Source of the DNA: Lysinibacillus fusiformis
GTDB taxonomy: Bacteria; Bacillota; Bacilli; Bacillales_A; Planococcaceae
Assembly (NCBI GenBank): GCA_030027265.1
Contig: JASENG010000008.1
Coordinates: 62,001-126,000 of the forward strand
Length of the DNA: 64,000 bases
Reading direction: 5' to 3'
Shown here: piece after piece, positions 55,403 to 63,927 of the stretch
Layout of the letters: every line of letters begins with the position of its first letter
Position numbering within the stretch: position 1 is the first letter of the stretch
Notes under the pieces: model-generated
What the model was told of the DNA's origin: nothing
The model's database searches: none
The model's input: the letters and a program-made list of their open reading frames with translations, nothing else
Made by a program: the position numbers and the translations under genes

Positions 55403-56227
55403 ATGTTTCGACATCAAAAAGAACTTCAATTCGAAGTTAAAGTGGAACGTCCAGATGCACTATTAGCAAGACAGGTTCAAGAATTGCTTGGCGGACAATT
55501 CGGTGAAATGAGTGTTATGATGCAATATCTTTTCCAAGGATTTAACTGTCGTGGAGAAGAGAAGTACAAGGATATGTTAATGGATATCGGTACTGAAGAA
55601 ATCGGACATGTTGAAATGCTTTGTAACCTTATTAGTCAGCTGCTGGATGGTATTTCACCAGCAGAACAGATTGAGGCTGCAAAGGATCCAATGATTGCCG
55701 CAATCCTTGGTGGTACAAATCCTCAGCATTTAATTGTGAGTGGCTTAGGGGCCACGCCAAGAGATTCCAATGGGGTTCCTTGGAATTCGGGATATATTGT
55801 TGCAAGTGGAAATTTACTTGCAGATTTCCGTTCTAATTTACATGCCGAATCTCAAGGAAGATTACAGGTTTCACGTGTTTATGAAATGACAACTGACGAA
55901 AGCGTGCGTGCGGTATTCCGCAAGATGTTAGCGCGAGATCGTTATCATCAATATCAATGGATGGCAGCCATTTCAGAATTGGAAGAAAAACATGGCATCG
56001 TAGCACCAGCATCCTTCCCGCCAGAAGCGGAATTAGAGGCACAACCTCATGCTTATGAATTCTGGAATTTATCTGAAGGGACACAATCAGGTGATGGGCG
56101 ATGGGCTAAAGGGACAGCACAGGATGGTTCAGGTGAATTTGTTTACTTGGAAGACCCAAAACCTCTTGGTCAAATTCCCAATCCAAACCTCCCGCATTTT
56201 TCAGCACATAATGATTTAAATGAGTAA
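55403..56227 (+). CDS. Manganese (non-haem) catalase family protein
   Basis: 274 residues. Ferritin-like four-helix bundle: GGQFGEMSVMMQYLFQGFNC (first Glu), MDIGTEEIGHVEMLCNLISQ (Glu/His), and NLHAESQGRLQVSRVYEMTT with a later RDRYHQYQW His for the second metal. A glycine-proline-rich C-terminal tail (about 220-274) is usual in Bacillus members. Breaks down hydrogen peroxide with a dimanganese centre. AGGAGG before ATG. Paralogous to cotJC 8 kb away. Confidence 0.93.
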   Translation: MFRHQKELQFEVKVERPDALLARQVQELLGGQFGEMSVMMQYLFQGFNCRGEEKYKDMLMDIGTEEIGHVEMLCNLISQLLDGISPAEQIEAAKDPMIAAILGGTNPQHLIVSGLGATPRDSNGVPWNSGYIVASGNLLADFRSNLHAESQGRLQVSRVYEMTTDESVRAVFRKMLARDRYHQYQWMAAISELEEKHGIVAPASFPPEAELEAQPHAYEFWNLSEGTQSGDGRWAKGTAQDGSGEFVYLEDPKPLGQIPNPNLPHFSAHNDLNE

Positions 56228-56232
56228 ATAAT

Positions 56233-56279
56233 AAAAAGGCCAATGGTTTTGTATGGATTACAGAACCATTGGCCTTTTT
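56233..56279. terminator. Shared terminator, manganese catalase and RNase J
   Basis: Sixteen-base arms AAAAAGGCCAATGGTT / AACCATTGGCCTTTTT between convergent genes. Confidence 0.92.
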
Positions 56280-56280
56280 C

Positions 56281-57945
56281 TTAAATTGCAATAATGATAG
56301 GAAGAATCATTGGCTTCTTTTTCGTTTGTTCGAATAAGAAAATGCCAACTTCTTTTTTGATAGCTCGCTTCATGCCCATTATATTTGGATCTTTAAATGG
56401 ATCTACAGTTCTTTTGACAACATCAGTGATATCCTGCAGCAACCCTTCAGATTCTCTTGCGTAAACAAAGCCGCGAGAAATACAATCAGGGTCTGAAATA
56501 CGTTTTCCATCTTCTTTATTGATTGTTACGACAATAACAAGCATTCCTTCTTCAGAAAGGTGTTTTCGATCGCGGAGGACAATCTCAACAATTTCATCAT
56601 CTCCAACATTGTCTACATAAGTATCTCCGGCTGTTACTTTTCGTGTTTGACGAGCTTCACCCTCATGGATATCAACCACATCGCCATTTCGGATAATGAA
56701 AGTATGATTACGTTCTACCCCAACTGCTTCTGCAAGTAAACGGTGGATGTGAAGCATACGATATTCACCATGAATTGGAATGAAGTATTTTGGTTTCATT
56801 AAGGTTAGCATAAGTTTTAAATCTTCCTGATATCCATGCCCTGAAACATGCATACCCGTAATACTTGAAGAACCGTAAATAACTTTTGCACCTAATTGGA
56901 ACAGATTATCAACGATTTTCGAAACACCTTTTTCATTCCCGGGTATTGGAGAAGCGGCAAAAATCACTGTATCATCTGGTAATACACGAACATCTCGATT
57001 ATTGTTTGTCGATAATTTCGATAGAGCTGCTAGTGGTTCACCTTGGCTCCCGGTACAGAGGACAACCACTCTGTCAGGAGGATATTGCTTCACATCCCTT
57101 GCATCAATGAGCATCCAATCGGGAATTTCTACATAGCCGCGTTCCTTTGCCACTTTTACAACATTCACCATACTTCGGCCGAGTAACGCGAGCTTACGGT
57201 TGGATTTAATGGTTGCATGAACGATTTGTTGCACACGATTGACATTTGAAGCAAAAGTGGAAATAATAATTTTTCCAGTCGCGTTTAAAAATGCTTCTTC
57301 GATATGAGAACCTACTTTACTTTCTGATGGTGTGGAGCCTGGTCTTTCAGCATTTGTACTTTCAGAGATTAATGCGATTACTCCTTCTTCACCAATCTTC
57401 GCCATTTTATGAATATCCGAAAATTGATCGTTAATAGGAGTGAGGTCAAACTTAAAGTCGCCTGTATGCACAACGTTTCCTTCGGGTGTATGGAATACTA
57501 TTCCTAAACAGTCCGGAATACTATGACTGGTTCTGAAGAAACTAGCTTTAATCTCACCAAGGTCTAATTTGGACTCGGCATTGATTTCGATTAAAGTAGA
57601 TTCACGCAAGATTTTGTGCTCTCTTAGCTTTAGTTCGATTAATCCAAGCGTAAATCTGGTTGCATAGACAGGAATGTTCAACTTTTTAAGGAAGAAAGGT
57701 ATACCGCCAATATGATCCTCGTGACCATGAGTGACAACAAGTCCACGGATTTTATGTTTGTTTTCCTGTAAATAAGTCACATCGGGAATAATCAAATTGA
57801 TACCCAGTAATGATTCATCTGCAAATTTTGCACCACAGTCAACAATAACTAAGTCATCTCCATATTCAATAACATACATATTTTTTCCGATTTCATTAAT
57901 ACCACCTAGAGCAAAAATCGAAAGCATATTTTTTCTATCAGACAA
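56281..57945 (-). CDS. Ribonuclease J family protein
   Basis: 554 residues. Beta-lactamase/beta-CASP nuclease: FALGGINEIGKNMYVIEYGD, metal motif THGHEDHIGGIPFF, TSHSIPDCLGIVFHTPEG, HTGDFKFDLTPI, CTGSQGEPLAALSKL, SGHGYQEDLKLMLTLMKPKY and IHGEYRM, ending FEQTKKKPMILPI. Degrades and processes RNA by endonuclease and 5'-3' exonuclease action. TTG at 57945 (MSDRKNMLS) is preferred, as GAGGGGT lies 6 bases before it. It is not followed or preceded by rpoY/ykzG as the usual rnjA is, and several residues differ from J1 and J2, so it may be a third paralogue. Confidence 0.88.
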   Translation of the reverse strand: MSDRKNMLSIFALGGINEIGKNMYVIEYGDDLVIVDCGAKFADESLLGINLIIPDVTYLQENKHKIRGLVVTHGHEDHIGGIPFFLKKLNIPVYATRFTLGLIELKLREHKILRESTLIEINAESKLDLGEIKASFFRTSHSIPDCLGIVFHTPEGNVVHTGDFKFDLTPINDQFSDIHKMAKIGEEGVIALISESTNAERPGSTPSESKVGSHIEEAFLNATGKIIISTFASNVNRVQQIVHATIKSNRKLALLGRSMVNVVKVAKERGYVEIPDWMLIDARDVKQYPPDRVVVLCTGSQGEPLAALSKLSTNNNRDVRVLPDDTVIFAASPIPGNEKGVSKIVDNLFQLGAKVIYGSSSITGMHVSGHGYQEDLKLMLTLMKPKYFIPIHGEYRMLHIHRLLAEAVGVERNHTFIIRNGDVVDIHEGEARQTRKVTAGDTYVDNVGDDEIVEIVLRDRKHLSEEGMLVIVVTINKEDGKRISDPDCISRGFVYARESEGLLQDITDVVKRTVDPFKDPNIMGMKRAIKKEVGIFLFEQTKKKPMILPIIIAI

Positions 57946-58148
57946 AGTGACCCCTCTTTTCAACAACTTTTACTAAATATAAGTATAGGTAGATGCAAGT
58001 TGAACTATACGAAAGAGTCAGCAGGGAGATGTTTTAATTTGAAAGGCAGGTTTTCTATTAAAAAACTATTAAAAATGCGCATGAAAAGAGAAGTTCTTGA
58101 ATACTATTTTATAACTAATAGAAAATCTAGAACAAAGGGGTGAGTAGG

Positions 58149-58844
58149 TTGTTCCAATTATTTTTATTGTTATTAGAAGTCGTCTATCTATTTTTAGCAT
58201 TTAAAACAGGCAGCACTTTATTTTTTATCATTGCAGTAGGACTAGGTATTTGGTGGCTCTATGAACTAAATAAAGATATAAACAAACGAAATGAAGCATT
58301 ATTAAATGAAACCATTCAAAAAGTTGAACAGCACCCTCATACTCGATATATCATTTCATCTGATTATTTAAGCGCATTAATGCTTGATGAATACTCCAAT
58401 ACGTTAAGAATCCTTGAAAGAGAAGAAGTTGATGAGGAATTTGATAAAAGAGAGTTTGATTTTGAGGAACTCTATGAAATAGCCATTGTCGAAGATGGAA
58501 ATAATATCGCCCTGACTTCCAAAGGAGGCGTACATGGTTGGTCATTAATTGATGGGGGTTCGAAAGTTGATAGCCACGTAAATGAAATGGAAGAACTCCC
58601 GGAGAAGAAAGAAAAAGCAAAAGAAGTAAAAAAATTAATGCTGAAGATTGTGGTAGACGATTTAGCAGATCCTATTGTTGAATACATCTTTCTGGATAAC
58701 GAACAAGAGATTCCAAAAGAATTGGATGAATACAAGGACATTTTCAAGGAATGCACAAAATGGTATCAAAAGATCAGCGTCATTATTAAAAGGAATGAGC
58801 ATGAACGAAAAATCCATGAAGTGGCCATAAAAGGCTGGACTTAA
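58149..58844 (+). CDS. Hypothetical membrane-anchored protein, 231 residues
   Basis: Two N-terminal membrane helices (FQLFLLLLEVVYLFLAFK; LFFIIAVGLGIWWLYEL) followed by a charged cytoplasmic domain: NKRNEALLNETIQKVEQHPH, then a YIISSDYLSALMLDEYSNTL segment and IAIVEDGNNIALTSKGG. The later part (KLMLKIVVDDLADPIVEYIF ... VIIKRNEHER) resembles the SHOCT-less phage/plasmid 'short strand' domains that bind nothing known; I do not assign a function. TTG at 58149 has AGGGG 8 bases upstream. Confidence 0.7.
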   Translation: MFQLFLLLLEVVYLFLAFKTGSTLFFIIAVGLGIWWLYELNKDINKRNEALLNETIQKVEQHPHTRYIISSDYLSALMLDEYSNTLRILEREEVDEEFDKREFDFEELYEIAIVEDGNNIALTSKGGVHGWSLIDGGSKVDSHVNEMEELPEKKEKAKEVKKLMLKIVVDDLADPIVEYIFLDNEQEIPKELDEYKDIFKECTKWYQKISVIIKRNEHERKIHEVAIKGWT

Positions 58845-58866
58845 AGTTAAATAGCTCGATTTAAAG

Positions 58867-58912
58867 AGGATTACAAATAATTAACCTTTATTTGTAGTCC
58901 TTTTTCTTATAA
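58867..58912 (+). terminator. Terminator of the 231-residue membrane protein gene
   Basis: Arms AGGATTACAAATAA / TTATTTGTAGTCCT with a T run. Confidence 0.85.
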
Positions 58913-59056
58913 TTTACTATGTTGAAAGAAGGAGGAGGCAGTTTTATTCTCTGGAGTAACTTGCACTATTAGATTCGGGAATTGCTATGTATTAGACATT
59001 CCTTAGTAGATGAAAAGGAGTGTCTAAGTAATTAATGCTTATTTATAAATTGCAGG

Positions 59057-59551
59057 TTAAAGGTGGATGTTTACCTGCGTACCGATTGGGACAATTCTTG
59101 ATAATTCTTCTACATCTGGGTTATACATACGAATGCAGCCTCTCGACACAGCCTTTCCTATTGAACTTGGATCATTTGTTCCATGAATCCCATAGCTTTG
59201 TTTCGATAAACTCATCCACATAGTTCCAAAAGGACCTCCAGGATTAGGGGCTTTATTAAGAATTATATAGCTGCCGATGGGGGTATCATACAGTACTCTT
59301 CCAACAGCGATGGGATATTGTTTTTGAAGTGCCCCATTGTGAAACAGCTTTAACCAACGTCCATTAATGGAAACCTCAATCCGGTAAGGGAGTGTATTTG
59401 GATTTGGAAATCCGGGAATTTCAATTACCTGTCCAATACTAATGAGGTCGGGATTGATGGATGGATTCGCACGAATGATTGAGGAAATGGGTGTTCGATA
59501 ATCAACGGATATTTGATAAAGGGTTTCTCCTCGTTTTACTTCATGAAGCAT
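59057..59551 (-). CDS. ykuD: LysM-containing L,D-transpeptidase, YkuD-like
   Basis: 164 residues, exactly the length of B. subtilis YkuD as I recall. N-terminal LysM ([20 protein letters not shown] ... [11 protein letters not shown]) about 1-50, catalytic domain about 58-164 with [40 protein letters not shown] and the active-site SRGCIRMYN cysteine. Forms 3-3 cross-links in peptidoglycan, linked to sporulation. No signal peptide is seen, as in YkuD. ATG at 59551 follows ATGGAGGTGA. A hairpin lies at 58993-59029. Confidence 0.93.
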   Translation of the reverse strand: MLHEVKRGETLYQISVDYRTPISSIIRANPSINPDLISIGQVIEIPGFPNPNTLPYRIEVSINGRWLKLFHNGALQKQYPIAVGRVLYDTPIGSYIILNKAPNPGGPFGTMWMSLSKQSYGIHGTNDPSSIGKAVSRGCIRMYNPDVEELSRIVPIGTQVNIHL

Positions 59552-59748
59552 TAAAGTCACCTCCATTCGAATAGATGCTTCTATTAGTTTATGAACAGTA
59601 TGTAGATAGTATGGTGACAGGAATTATAAATTTCATCACAAATAGATATGCAATTTGAGCTAAATTAAAACAAAGTATTTTTATAATTTGAAATTGTTGT
59701 ATAATGATACAATTAAATAATGAATTTATACATACACTGGAGGAAATA

Positions 59749-60630
59749 ATGCGAAAGTATATTGGTGAAATCATGCTGTGTATTACAGCAATTATATGGG
59801 GGAGCGGATTTGTTGTAAGCGCTATTGCATTGGAGCATTACACGCCCTATCAAATTCTGGCGGGAAGGTTTTTGGTCGGCTTTCTTATTTTAAGTTTGAT
59901 CTTTTATAAAAAGTTAAAAGGGGTAAATAAGGGAATCATTATAAAGGGATTCGTATTAGGATTCTTTCTATACTTAGCATTTGCATTACAAACGGTTGGA
60001 CTGCAGTATACAACTCCTTCAAAAAATGCTTTTTTAACAGCTGTAAACGTGGTCATAGTTCCTTTTATTGCCTTCTTTGCGTATAAAAGAAAAATCGATA
60101 AATTTGAATTGACTGGAGCAATCTTAGCTATTATTGGAATTGGTTTTTTATCGCTTCAATTTTCAACGGATATTAATGTAGGGGATGTTTTATCACTTGC
60201 TTGTGCGGTGGCCTTTGCCTACCAGATTTTTTATACAGCAAAATACGTCAAGGATGAGGATCCAATAACATTAACGATTGTGCAAATGTTTTTCGCAGCT
60301 GTCTTTTCTTGGATGGTTGTCCTTTTTACAGGAGAATTGAGCTTTTCCTTTGAGACAGAAGCAGTGGCATCCATTTTATATTTAGCAGCTTTCTCTACAA
60401 CGCTAGCCTTTCTTTTCCAAACAATCGCCCAAAAATTTACGAACGAAACAAAGGCGGCAATTATACTTTCAACTGAGTCGTTCTGGGGGATGGTATTCTC
60501 AGTAATTCTATTAAGCGAGATATTAACTGCAAGAATGGTTATTGGAGCAATTTTGATTCTTTGTGCCATCATGATCTCTGAAACGAAATTGTCTTTCTTA
60601 AAAAGGAAGAGTGTCGAAAAATTAACTTGA
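59749..60630 (+). CDS. EamA/DMT family transporter
   Basis: 293 residues, ten predicted membrane helices: IMLCITAIIWGSGFVVSAIA, LQTVGLQYTTPSKNAFLTAV, and in the second half AIILSTESFWGMVFSVILLS. The second-half motif and WGSGF start are typical of DMT exporters. Substrate unknown; paralogue of the gene at 46103. ATG at 59749 follows GGAGG; the open frame extends 15 codons upstream without a site. Confidence 0.87.
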   Translation: MRKYIGEIMLCITAIIWGSGFVVSAIALEHYTPYQILAGRFLVGFLILSLIFYKKLKGVNKGIIIKGFVLGFFLYLAFALQTVGLQYTTPSKNAFLTAVNVVIVPFIAFFAYKRKIDKFELTGAILAIIGIGFLSLQFSTDINVGDVLSLACAVAFAYQIFYTAKYVKDEDPITLTIVQMFFAAVFSWMVVLFTGELSFSFETEAVASILYLAAFSTTLAFLFQTIAQKFTNETKAAIILSTESFWGMVFSVILLSEILTARMVIGAILILCAIMISETKLSFLKRKSVEKLT

Positions 60631-60634
60631 GCAA

Positions 60635-60664
60635 GAGCCGCCTTAAAAACTAAGGCGGTTTTTG
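60635..60664. terminator. Terminator between EamA and YitT genes
   Basis: Arms AGCCGCCTTA / TAAGGCGGTT with a 5-nt loop and T run. Confidence 0.88.
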
Positions 60665-60677
60665 TCTGTAAAAGAAA

Positions 60678-61250
60678 TTATGTATGGCGCTTTGTTAACG
60701 CACTGGTTGTTATCCCAACACAAAGTATAGTGACAATCGATAAAAGCAGGGTGTTTGGTGAAATGAAGATGCCGCCTAAACTAACAACAGCAGCATCGAT
60801 GGCGAAGATGACAATGCCTACATTAATGAGTGTTTTATCTGAGATAAATTGAGCCAACAAGTCAGTCCCGCCAGTGCTTGTCTCAAATCGAAGCATAAGT
60901 CCGATGCCAAGTCCAACAAAAATGCCCCCGATTATGGAACTCAGCATTGGATCGATTTGAAACAATGAGCGTAAGGGTTTAAAAAGGTCAATCACGACTG
61001 AAGAAATGAGTAACCCGTGTAGGCTATTAAAGAAATAGGGTTTATATTTAAACCATGCAAGGACGAAAATGGGAATACTTAAAACAATAATCATAAGACC
61101 AATCTTCAGGTTAAATAGATAGTAGATAATTAATGAAAGTCCGATAATGCCTCCATCCAATATTTCATAGGGTGTTAAAAATACATTGATTCCCACGGAT
61201 AAGAAGATACTTCCAACAATGATTGCTAAGCCTTTCTTAATATATTCCAT
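60678..61250 (-). CDS. YitT family membrane protein
   Basis: 190 residues, five to six membrane helices: IIVGSIFLSVGINVFLTPYE, ILDGGIIGLSLIIYYLFNLK, IGGIFVGLGIGLMLRFETST and GGTDLLAQFIS. This is the YitT/DUF161 half; the C-terminal DUF2179 domain found in many members is missing, so it is the short type. Function unknown. GAGGAG before ATG at 61250. Confidence 0.87.
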   Translation of the reverse strand: MEYIKKGLAIIVGSIFLSVGINVFLTPYEILDGGIIGLSLIIYYLFNLKIGLMIIVLSIPIFVLAWFKYKPYFFNSLHGLLISSVVIDLFKPLRSLFQIDPMLSSIIGGIFVGLGIGLMLRFETSTGGTDLLAQFISDKTLINVGIVIFAIDAAVVSLGGIFISPNTLLLSIVTILCVGITTSALTKRHT

Positions 61251-61465
61251 GCAAAACTCCTCACTAACTGGACATGCACTATTTTATGAAATTGCTATGT
61301 GGAAAATAACGTATGAAGAACGAGTTATTAATAAAAATGAAATAAGCATCACGAAAAGTAATATTAATTCAAAATGCGTTTTATCAGTCGCAAGAAAACT
61401 CCTTTTCAAAAACCTAGGTATGTTATGGTAAAATAATACAAATACAATCGTAGGAGGAGTCATAG

Positions 61466-62017
61466 ATGTTCATACATAAGATTGATGAGAATGTTTCATT
61501 AAGATTGATTGAAATGAATGATGCCAATAAGGTGTTCGAGTTGACGGACAAATCAAGGGAATATTTAAAAGAATGGCTGCCATGGCTTGACTTTACTATG
61601 AAAGTGGAAGATACAAAAGCTTTCATACAAGGATGTTTAAAAGGTTATGCAGAGAGTAAAAATTTAAATGCTGTAATTTTGTTCAATGGAGAAATCGCTG
61701 GAGTAGCGGGCTTCAATAATATCAATTGGTCCAACAAAACAGCCTATATTGGCTATTGGCTTGGCGAAGAATACCAAGGAAATGGGATAATGACCAAAGT
61801 TGCTAAAGCATTGACCAACTATGCTTTTCATCACCTTTTTTTAAATAAAGTGGAAATTCGTGCGGCTATGGGAAATAGAAAAAGCAGAAGCATTCCTGAA
61901 CGGCTAGGCTTTGTGCACGAAGGAATCATCAGACAAGCAGAATGGCTATATGACCATTATGTAGACCATGCCGTTTATGGGGTGCTAGCTGCTGAGTGGA
62001 AAGAAGCTATTTTATAA
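61466..62017 (+). CDS. RimJ/RimL-type N-acetyltransferase, YdaF-like
   Basis: 183 residues, GNAT fold: VSLRLIEMNDANKVFELTDK, REYLKEWLPWLDFTMKVEDT, acetyl-CoA motif YIGYWLGEEYQGNGIMTKVA and IRAAMGNRKSRSIPERLGFV. Resembles the YdaF/RimL ribosomal-protein-type acetyltransferases; real acceptor unknown. TAGGAGGAG before ATG. Confidence 0.87.
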   Translation: MFIHKIDENVSLRLIEMNDANKVFELTDKSREYLKEWLPWLDFTMKVEDTKAFIQGCLKGYAESKNLNAVILFNGEIAGVAGFNNINWSNKTAYIGYWLGEEYQGNGIMTKVAKALTNYAFHHLFLNKVEIRAAMGNRKSRSIPERLGFVHEGIIRQAEWLYDHYVDHAVYGVLAAEWKEAIL

Positions 62018-62027
62018 AGTGAAATGA

Positions 62028-62053
62028 AAGCACCTAAGTATCAGGTGCTTTCA
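62028..62053. terminator. Hairpin after the acetyltransferase gene
   Basis: Arms AAAGCACCT / AGGTGCTTT with a 7-nt loop. No long T run follows, so it is a weak terminator at best. Confidence 0.6.
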
Positions 62054-62056
62054 GCC

Positions 62057-62180
62057 TGTTGACAAACGCTCGCATACTGCGTTGGTTGCCTCGTTCGTCC
62101 CCTCATGAACCTTTAGTTCTATTCGGGTCTTCACTCGGCTGCCCACCTTGTCTGACTAGCGTTTTTAAGTCAGTCTGGGG
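62057..62180. repeat. Uncharacterised structured, GC-rich intergenic element
   Basis: About 120 bases, compositionally unlike their surroundings, bounded by near-inverted ends TTGACAAACGCT and AGCGTTTTTAAGTCA; a smaller hairpin CTGACT / AGTCAG sits at the right end. Contains GGTTGCCTCGTTCGTCCCC and CGGGTCTTCACTCGGCTGCC blocks. No convincing ribosome site or coding frame. Reads like a dispersed repeat or small structured RNA, not classifiable by eye. Confidence 0.45.
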
Positions 62181-62234
62181 ATTCTTTCTTTTTAAGCTTT
62201 TCATTAATTTTCACCCTAGTATGTTTTCCTCTTA

Positions 62235-62831
62235 TTAATGAGACAGCTTCATGAAACGAATGGTGCGGGTTTCGCTATCATATAAACACCATTCTCGATT
62301 ATCCACAACGGAACCGATATTAATCCAATAGTTCTTCATGCTATGTAATTGAATTTCTTTGCCGAACTGGATGGGTTCATGTAATTTCTTGAATTCTTGA
62401 TAAATCCCACTTCTGTGGCTATGACCAAAAAAGACCAGCGAAGTATCAATTTCGAGAGCAGCCGGATTTAAAGGCTCCCAATGCTTGTCCCACTCGATTT
62501 GATGGCCATGTATTAAGGTCGCACCTTCAATCACTAATTTTTCTGGTAATGAGGCAAAACGTTCAATACCAGTAACATTTGTAATTCGTTCCTCCTGATT
62601 GCCTCGAATCGAGGGAAATGTTAATAATTCCTCAAAATCATCTTCAATAATGGCAGCAGACTTTAAAGGAGCATTTGAAATACTTAGTGCTTTTTTCTTG
62701 CCTATTATGCATTCGTATAGATCTCCTAAACCAATCAATACGGAGTCGGGTGCAGTTTCTTGGATATGCTGTAACACTGCTTTTGTATCCTCAATACTTG
62801 AATGTAAATCACCTAAAAGAGCATATTTCAT
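62235..62831 (-). CDS. Calcineurin-like metallophosphoesterase
   Basis: 198 residues with all metallophosphoesterase motifs: YALLGDLHSSIEDTKAVLQH (D-x-H), IGLGDLYECIIG (GD), SIRGNQEERI (GNxE in place of GNH), LIHGHQIEWDKHW and FGHSHRSG. Similar in size to PrpE-type diadenosine tetraphosphatases, but the substrate is unknown. ATG at 62831 follows GAAGGTGA. Confidence 0.85.
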   Translation of the reverse strand: MKYALLGDLHSSIEDTKAVLQHIQETAPDSVLIGLGDLYECIIGKKKALSISNAPLKSAAIIEDDFEELLTFPSIRGNQEERITNVTGIERFASLPEKLVIEGATLIHGHQIEWDKHWEPLNPAALEIDTSLVFFGHSHRSGIYQEFKKLHEPIQFGKEIQLHSMKNYWINIGSVVDNREWCLYDSETRTIRFMKLSH

Positions 62832-63021
62832 TTTTTCACCTTCATGCATGGAAATTTATTACTTTTATTTTAAAGTAGTTTTGCAAAAAAGAAAATACCA
62901 GGCGGAGCTTGATGAGGAGAAGAGATAAGAAATTATACAAAAGAAATAAAATAATTGTACTCATAATCCGATCGTTACTTTGACATGATAAAGGCATAAC
63001 ATTTTTGGAGGTGTTTTTGAC

Positions 63022-63507
63022 ATGGAAAATAATAATGGTAAACGTTTCACATCAGCAGGTACAGATATTGAGGAAGTAAAGCGCCAAAATGCACAAGGTT
63101 CTTCAGGTGCTCAATCATTTGGAACTAATCCACAAAAGGTGAGAGAAGAGATTGCTCAAGAGGCAGGGCCATTTAATAAGCCTTTTTCTTCTAATCCAGC
63201 CCCCCAGTCTTTTGGAGGGAAAACAGCATCAGGTACAGATATCCAGAAAGTAAGAGAGGAGATCGCACAGGAGGCGGGTCCTTTTGGTAAGCCTTTCTCG
63301 AATCCAGCTTCTGGATCCTTCGGGGCAGGAAAAACAGCGTCTGGTACTGACATTCAAAAAGTAAGAGAAGAAATTGCTCAAGAAGCAGGTCCATTCAATG
63401 TCTCTTCTCCAGGAGGACCTCAAGCAGGTAAAACAGCTTCTGGTACTGACATTGCGGAAGTAAAACGCCAAAACCAACAAGCTGAACAAGGAAAGAATAA
63501 ATTTTAA
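63022..63507 (+). CDS. sspE: Gamma-type small acid-soluble spore protein, expanded (SspE-like)
   Basis: 161 residues, built of repeats: SAGTDIEEVKRQNAQGSSGA at the start, three copies of a unit like ASGTDIQKVREEIAQEAGPF (the first begins TNPQKV), and a final ASGTDIAEVKRQNQQA. Rich in Q, N, G; no methionine after the start. Amino-acid reserve degraded by the GPR protease at germination; cut sites are probably in the repeats. The usual length is about 75-115 residues, so the repeat number is higher than typical. GGAGGTG before ATG. A sigma-G promoter is expected but not pinned. Confidence 0.92.
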   Translation: MENNNGKRFTSAGTDIEEVKRQNAQGSSGAQSFGTNPQKVREEIAQEAGPFNKPFSSNPAPQSFGGKTASGTDIQKVREEIAQEAGPFGKPFSNPASGSFGAGKTASGTDIQKVREEIAQEAGPFNVSSPGGPQAGKTASGTDIAEVKRQNQQAEQGKNKF

Positions 63508-63516
63508 TTAAAGTAT

Positions 63517-63543
63517 GACGCCTCTTTTTAGGGGCGTTTTTCT
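63517..63543 (+). terminator. Terminator of the large gamma-SASP gene
   Basis: Arms ACGCCTC / GGGGCGT with a T run directly after. Confidence 0.85.
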
Positions 63544-63599
63544 AATATTGGGAGTAATTTGTATGTATTTTTTTATACAACGAAAGGAGATATATCAGT

Positions 63600-63785
63600 A
63601 TGCCAAAAGAACAATTTACAGTGGCTGGTACAGATATTGAAGAGGTAAAAAGAAAAAATGCAGCATCAGGGTTGTCATACAAAGAAGTGATGGAGTACCT
63701 AGCCAAAACTGGCGGAAAAAATACAAAAATGTTTAGTGATACGAATGTGGAAGAAGTAAAAAGCCAAATCCATCCTCTCAATTAA
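63600..63785 (+). CDS. Short gamma-type SASP-like protein
   Basis: 61 residues: FTVAGTDIEEVKRKNAASGL, YKEVMEYLAKTGG and SDTNVEEVKSQIHPL. It shares TDIEEVKR with the large gamma-SASP just upstream, and DTNVEEVK is the same motif again, so it is a two-repeat relative. AAAGGAG before ATG, 92 bases after the previous stop. A small palindrome, TTGTATG ... TATACAA (63558-63580), precedes it. Confidence 0.85.
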   Translation: MPKEQFTVAGTDIEEVKRKNAASGLSYKEVMEYLAKTGGKNTKMFSDTNVEEVKSQIHPLN

Positions 63786-63895
63786 ATTCGAAAGTGGACT
63801 GCATACTGCTGAGTTTATGGCCGCAGTGAAGTTAAGGATTTTATTTTACCATTAGATTGCAGTCAAGGCATTTAATAGTGAGTTTTAAGAATGGA

Positions 63896-63927
63896 CAAAA
63901 AGGAATCCCAAAAACGGATTCCTTTTA
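63896..63927. terminator. Hairpin near the right window edge
   Basis: Arms AAAAGGAATCC / GGATTCCTTTT with a 7-nt loop, A run on one side and T run on the other. It may end a minus-strand gene that begins beyond the window or the short SASP transcript. The remaining bases show no gene I can support. Confidence 0.75.
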
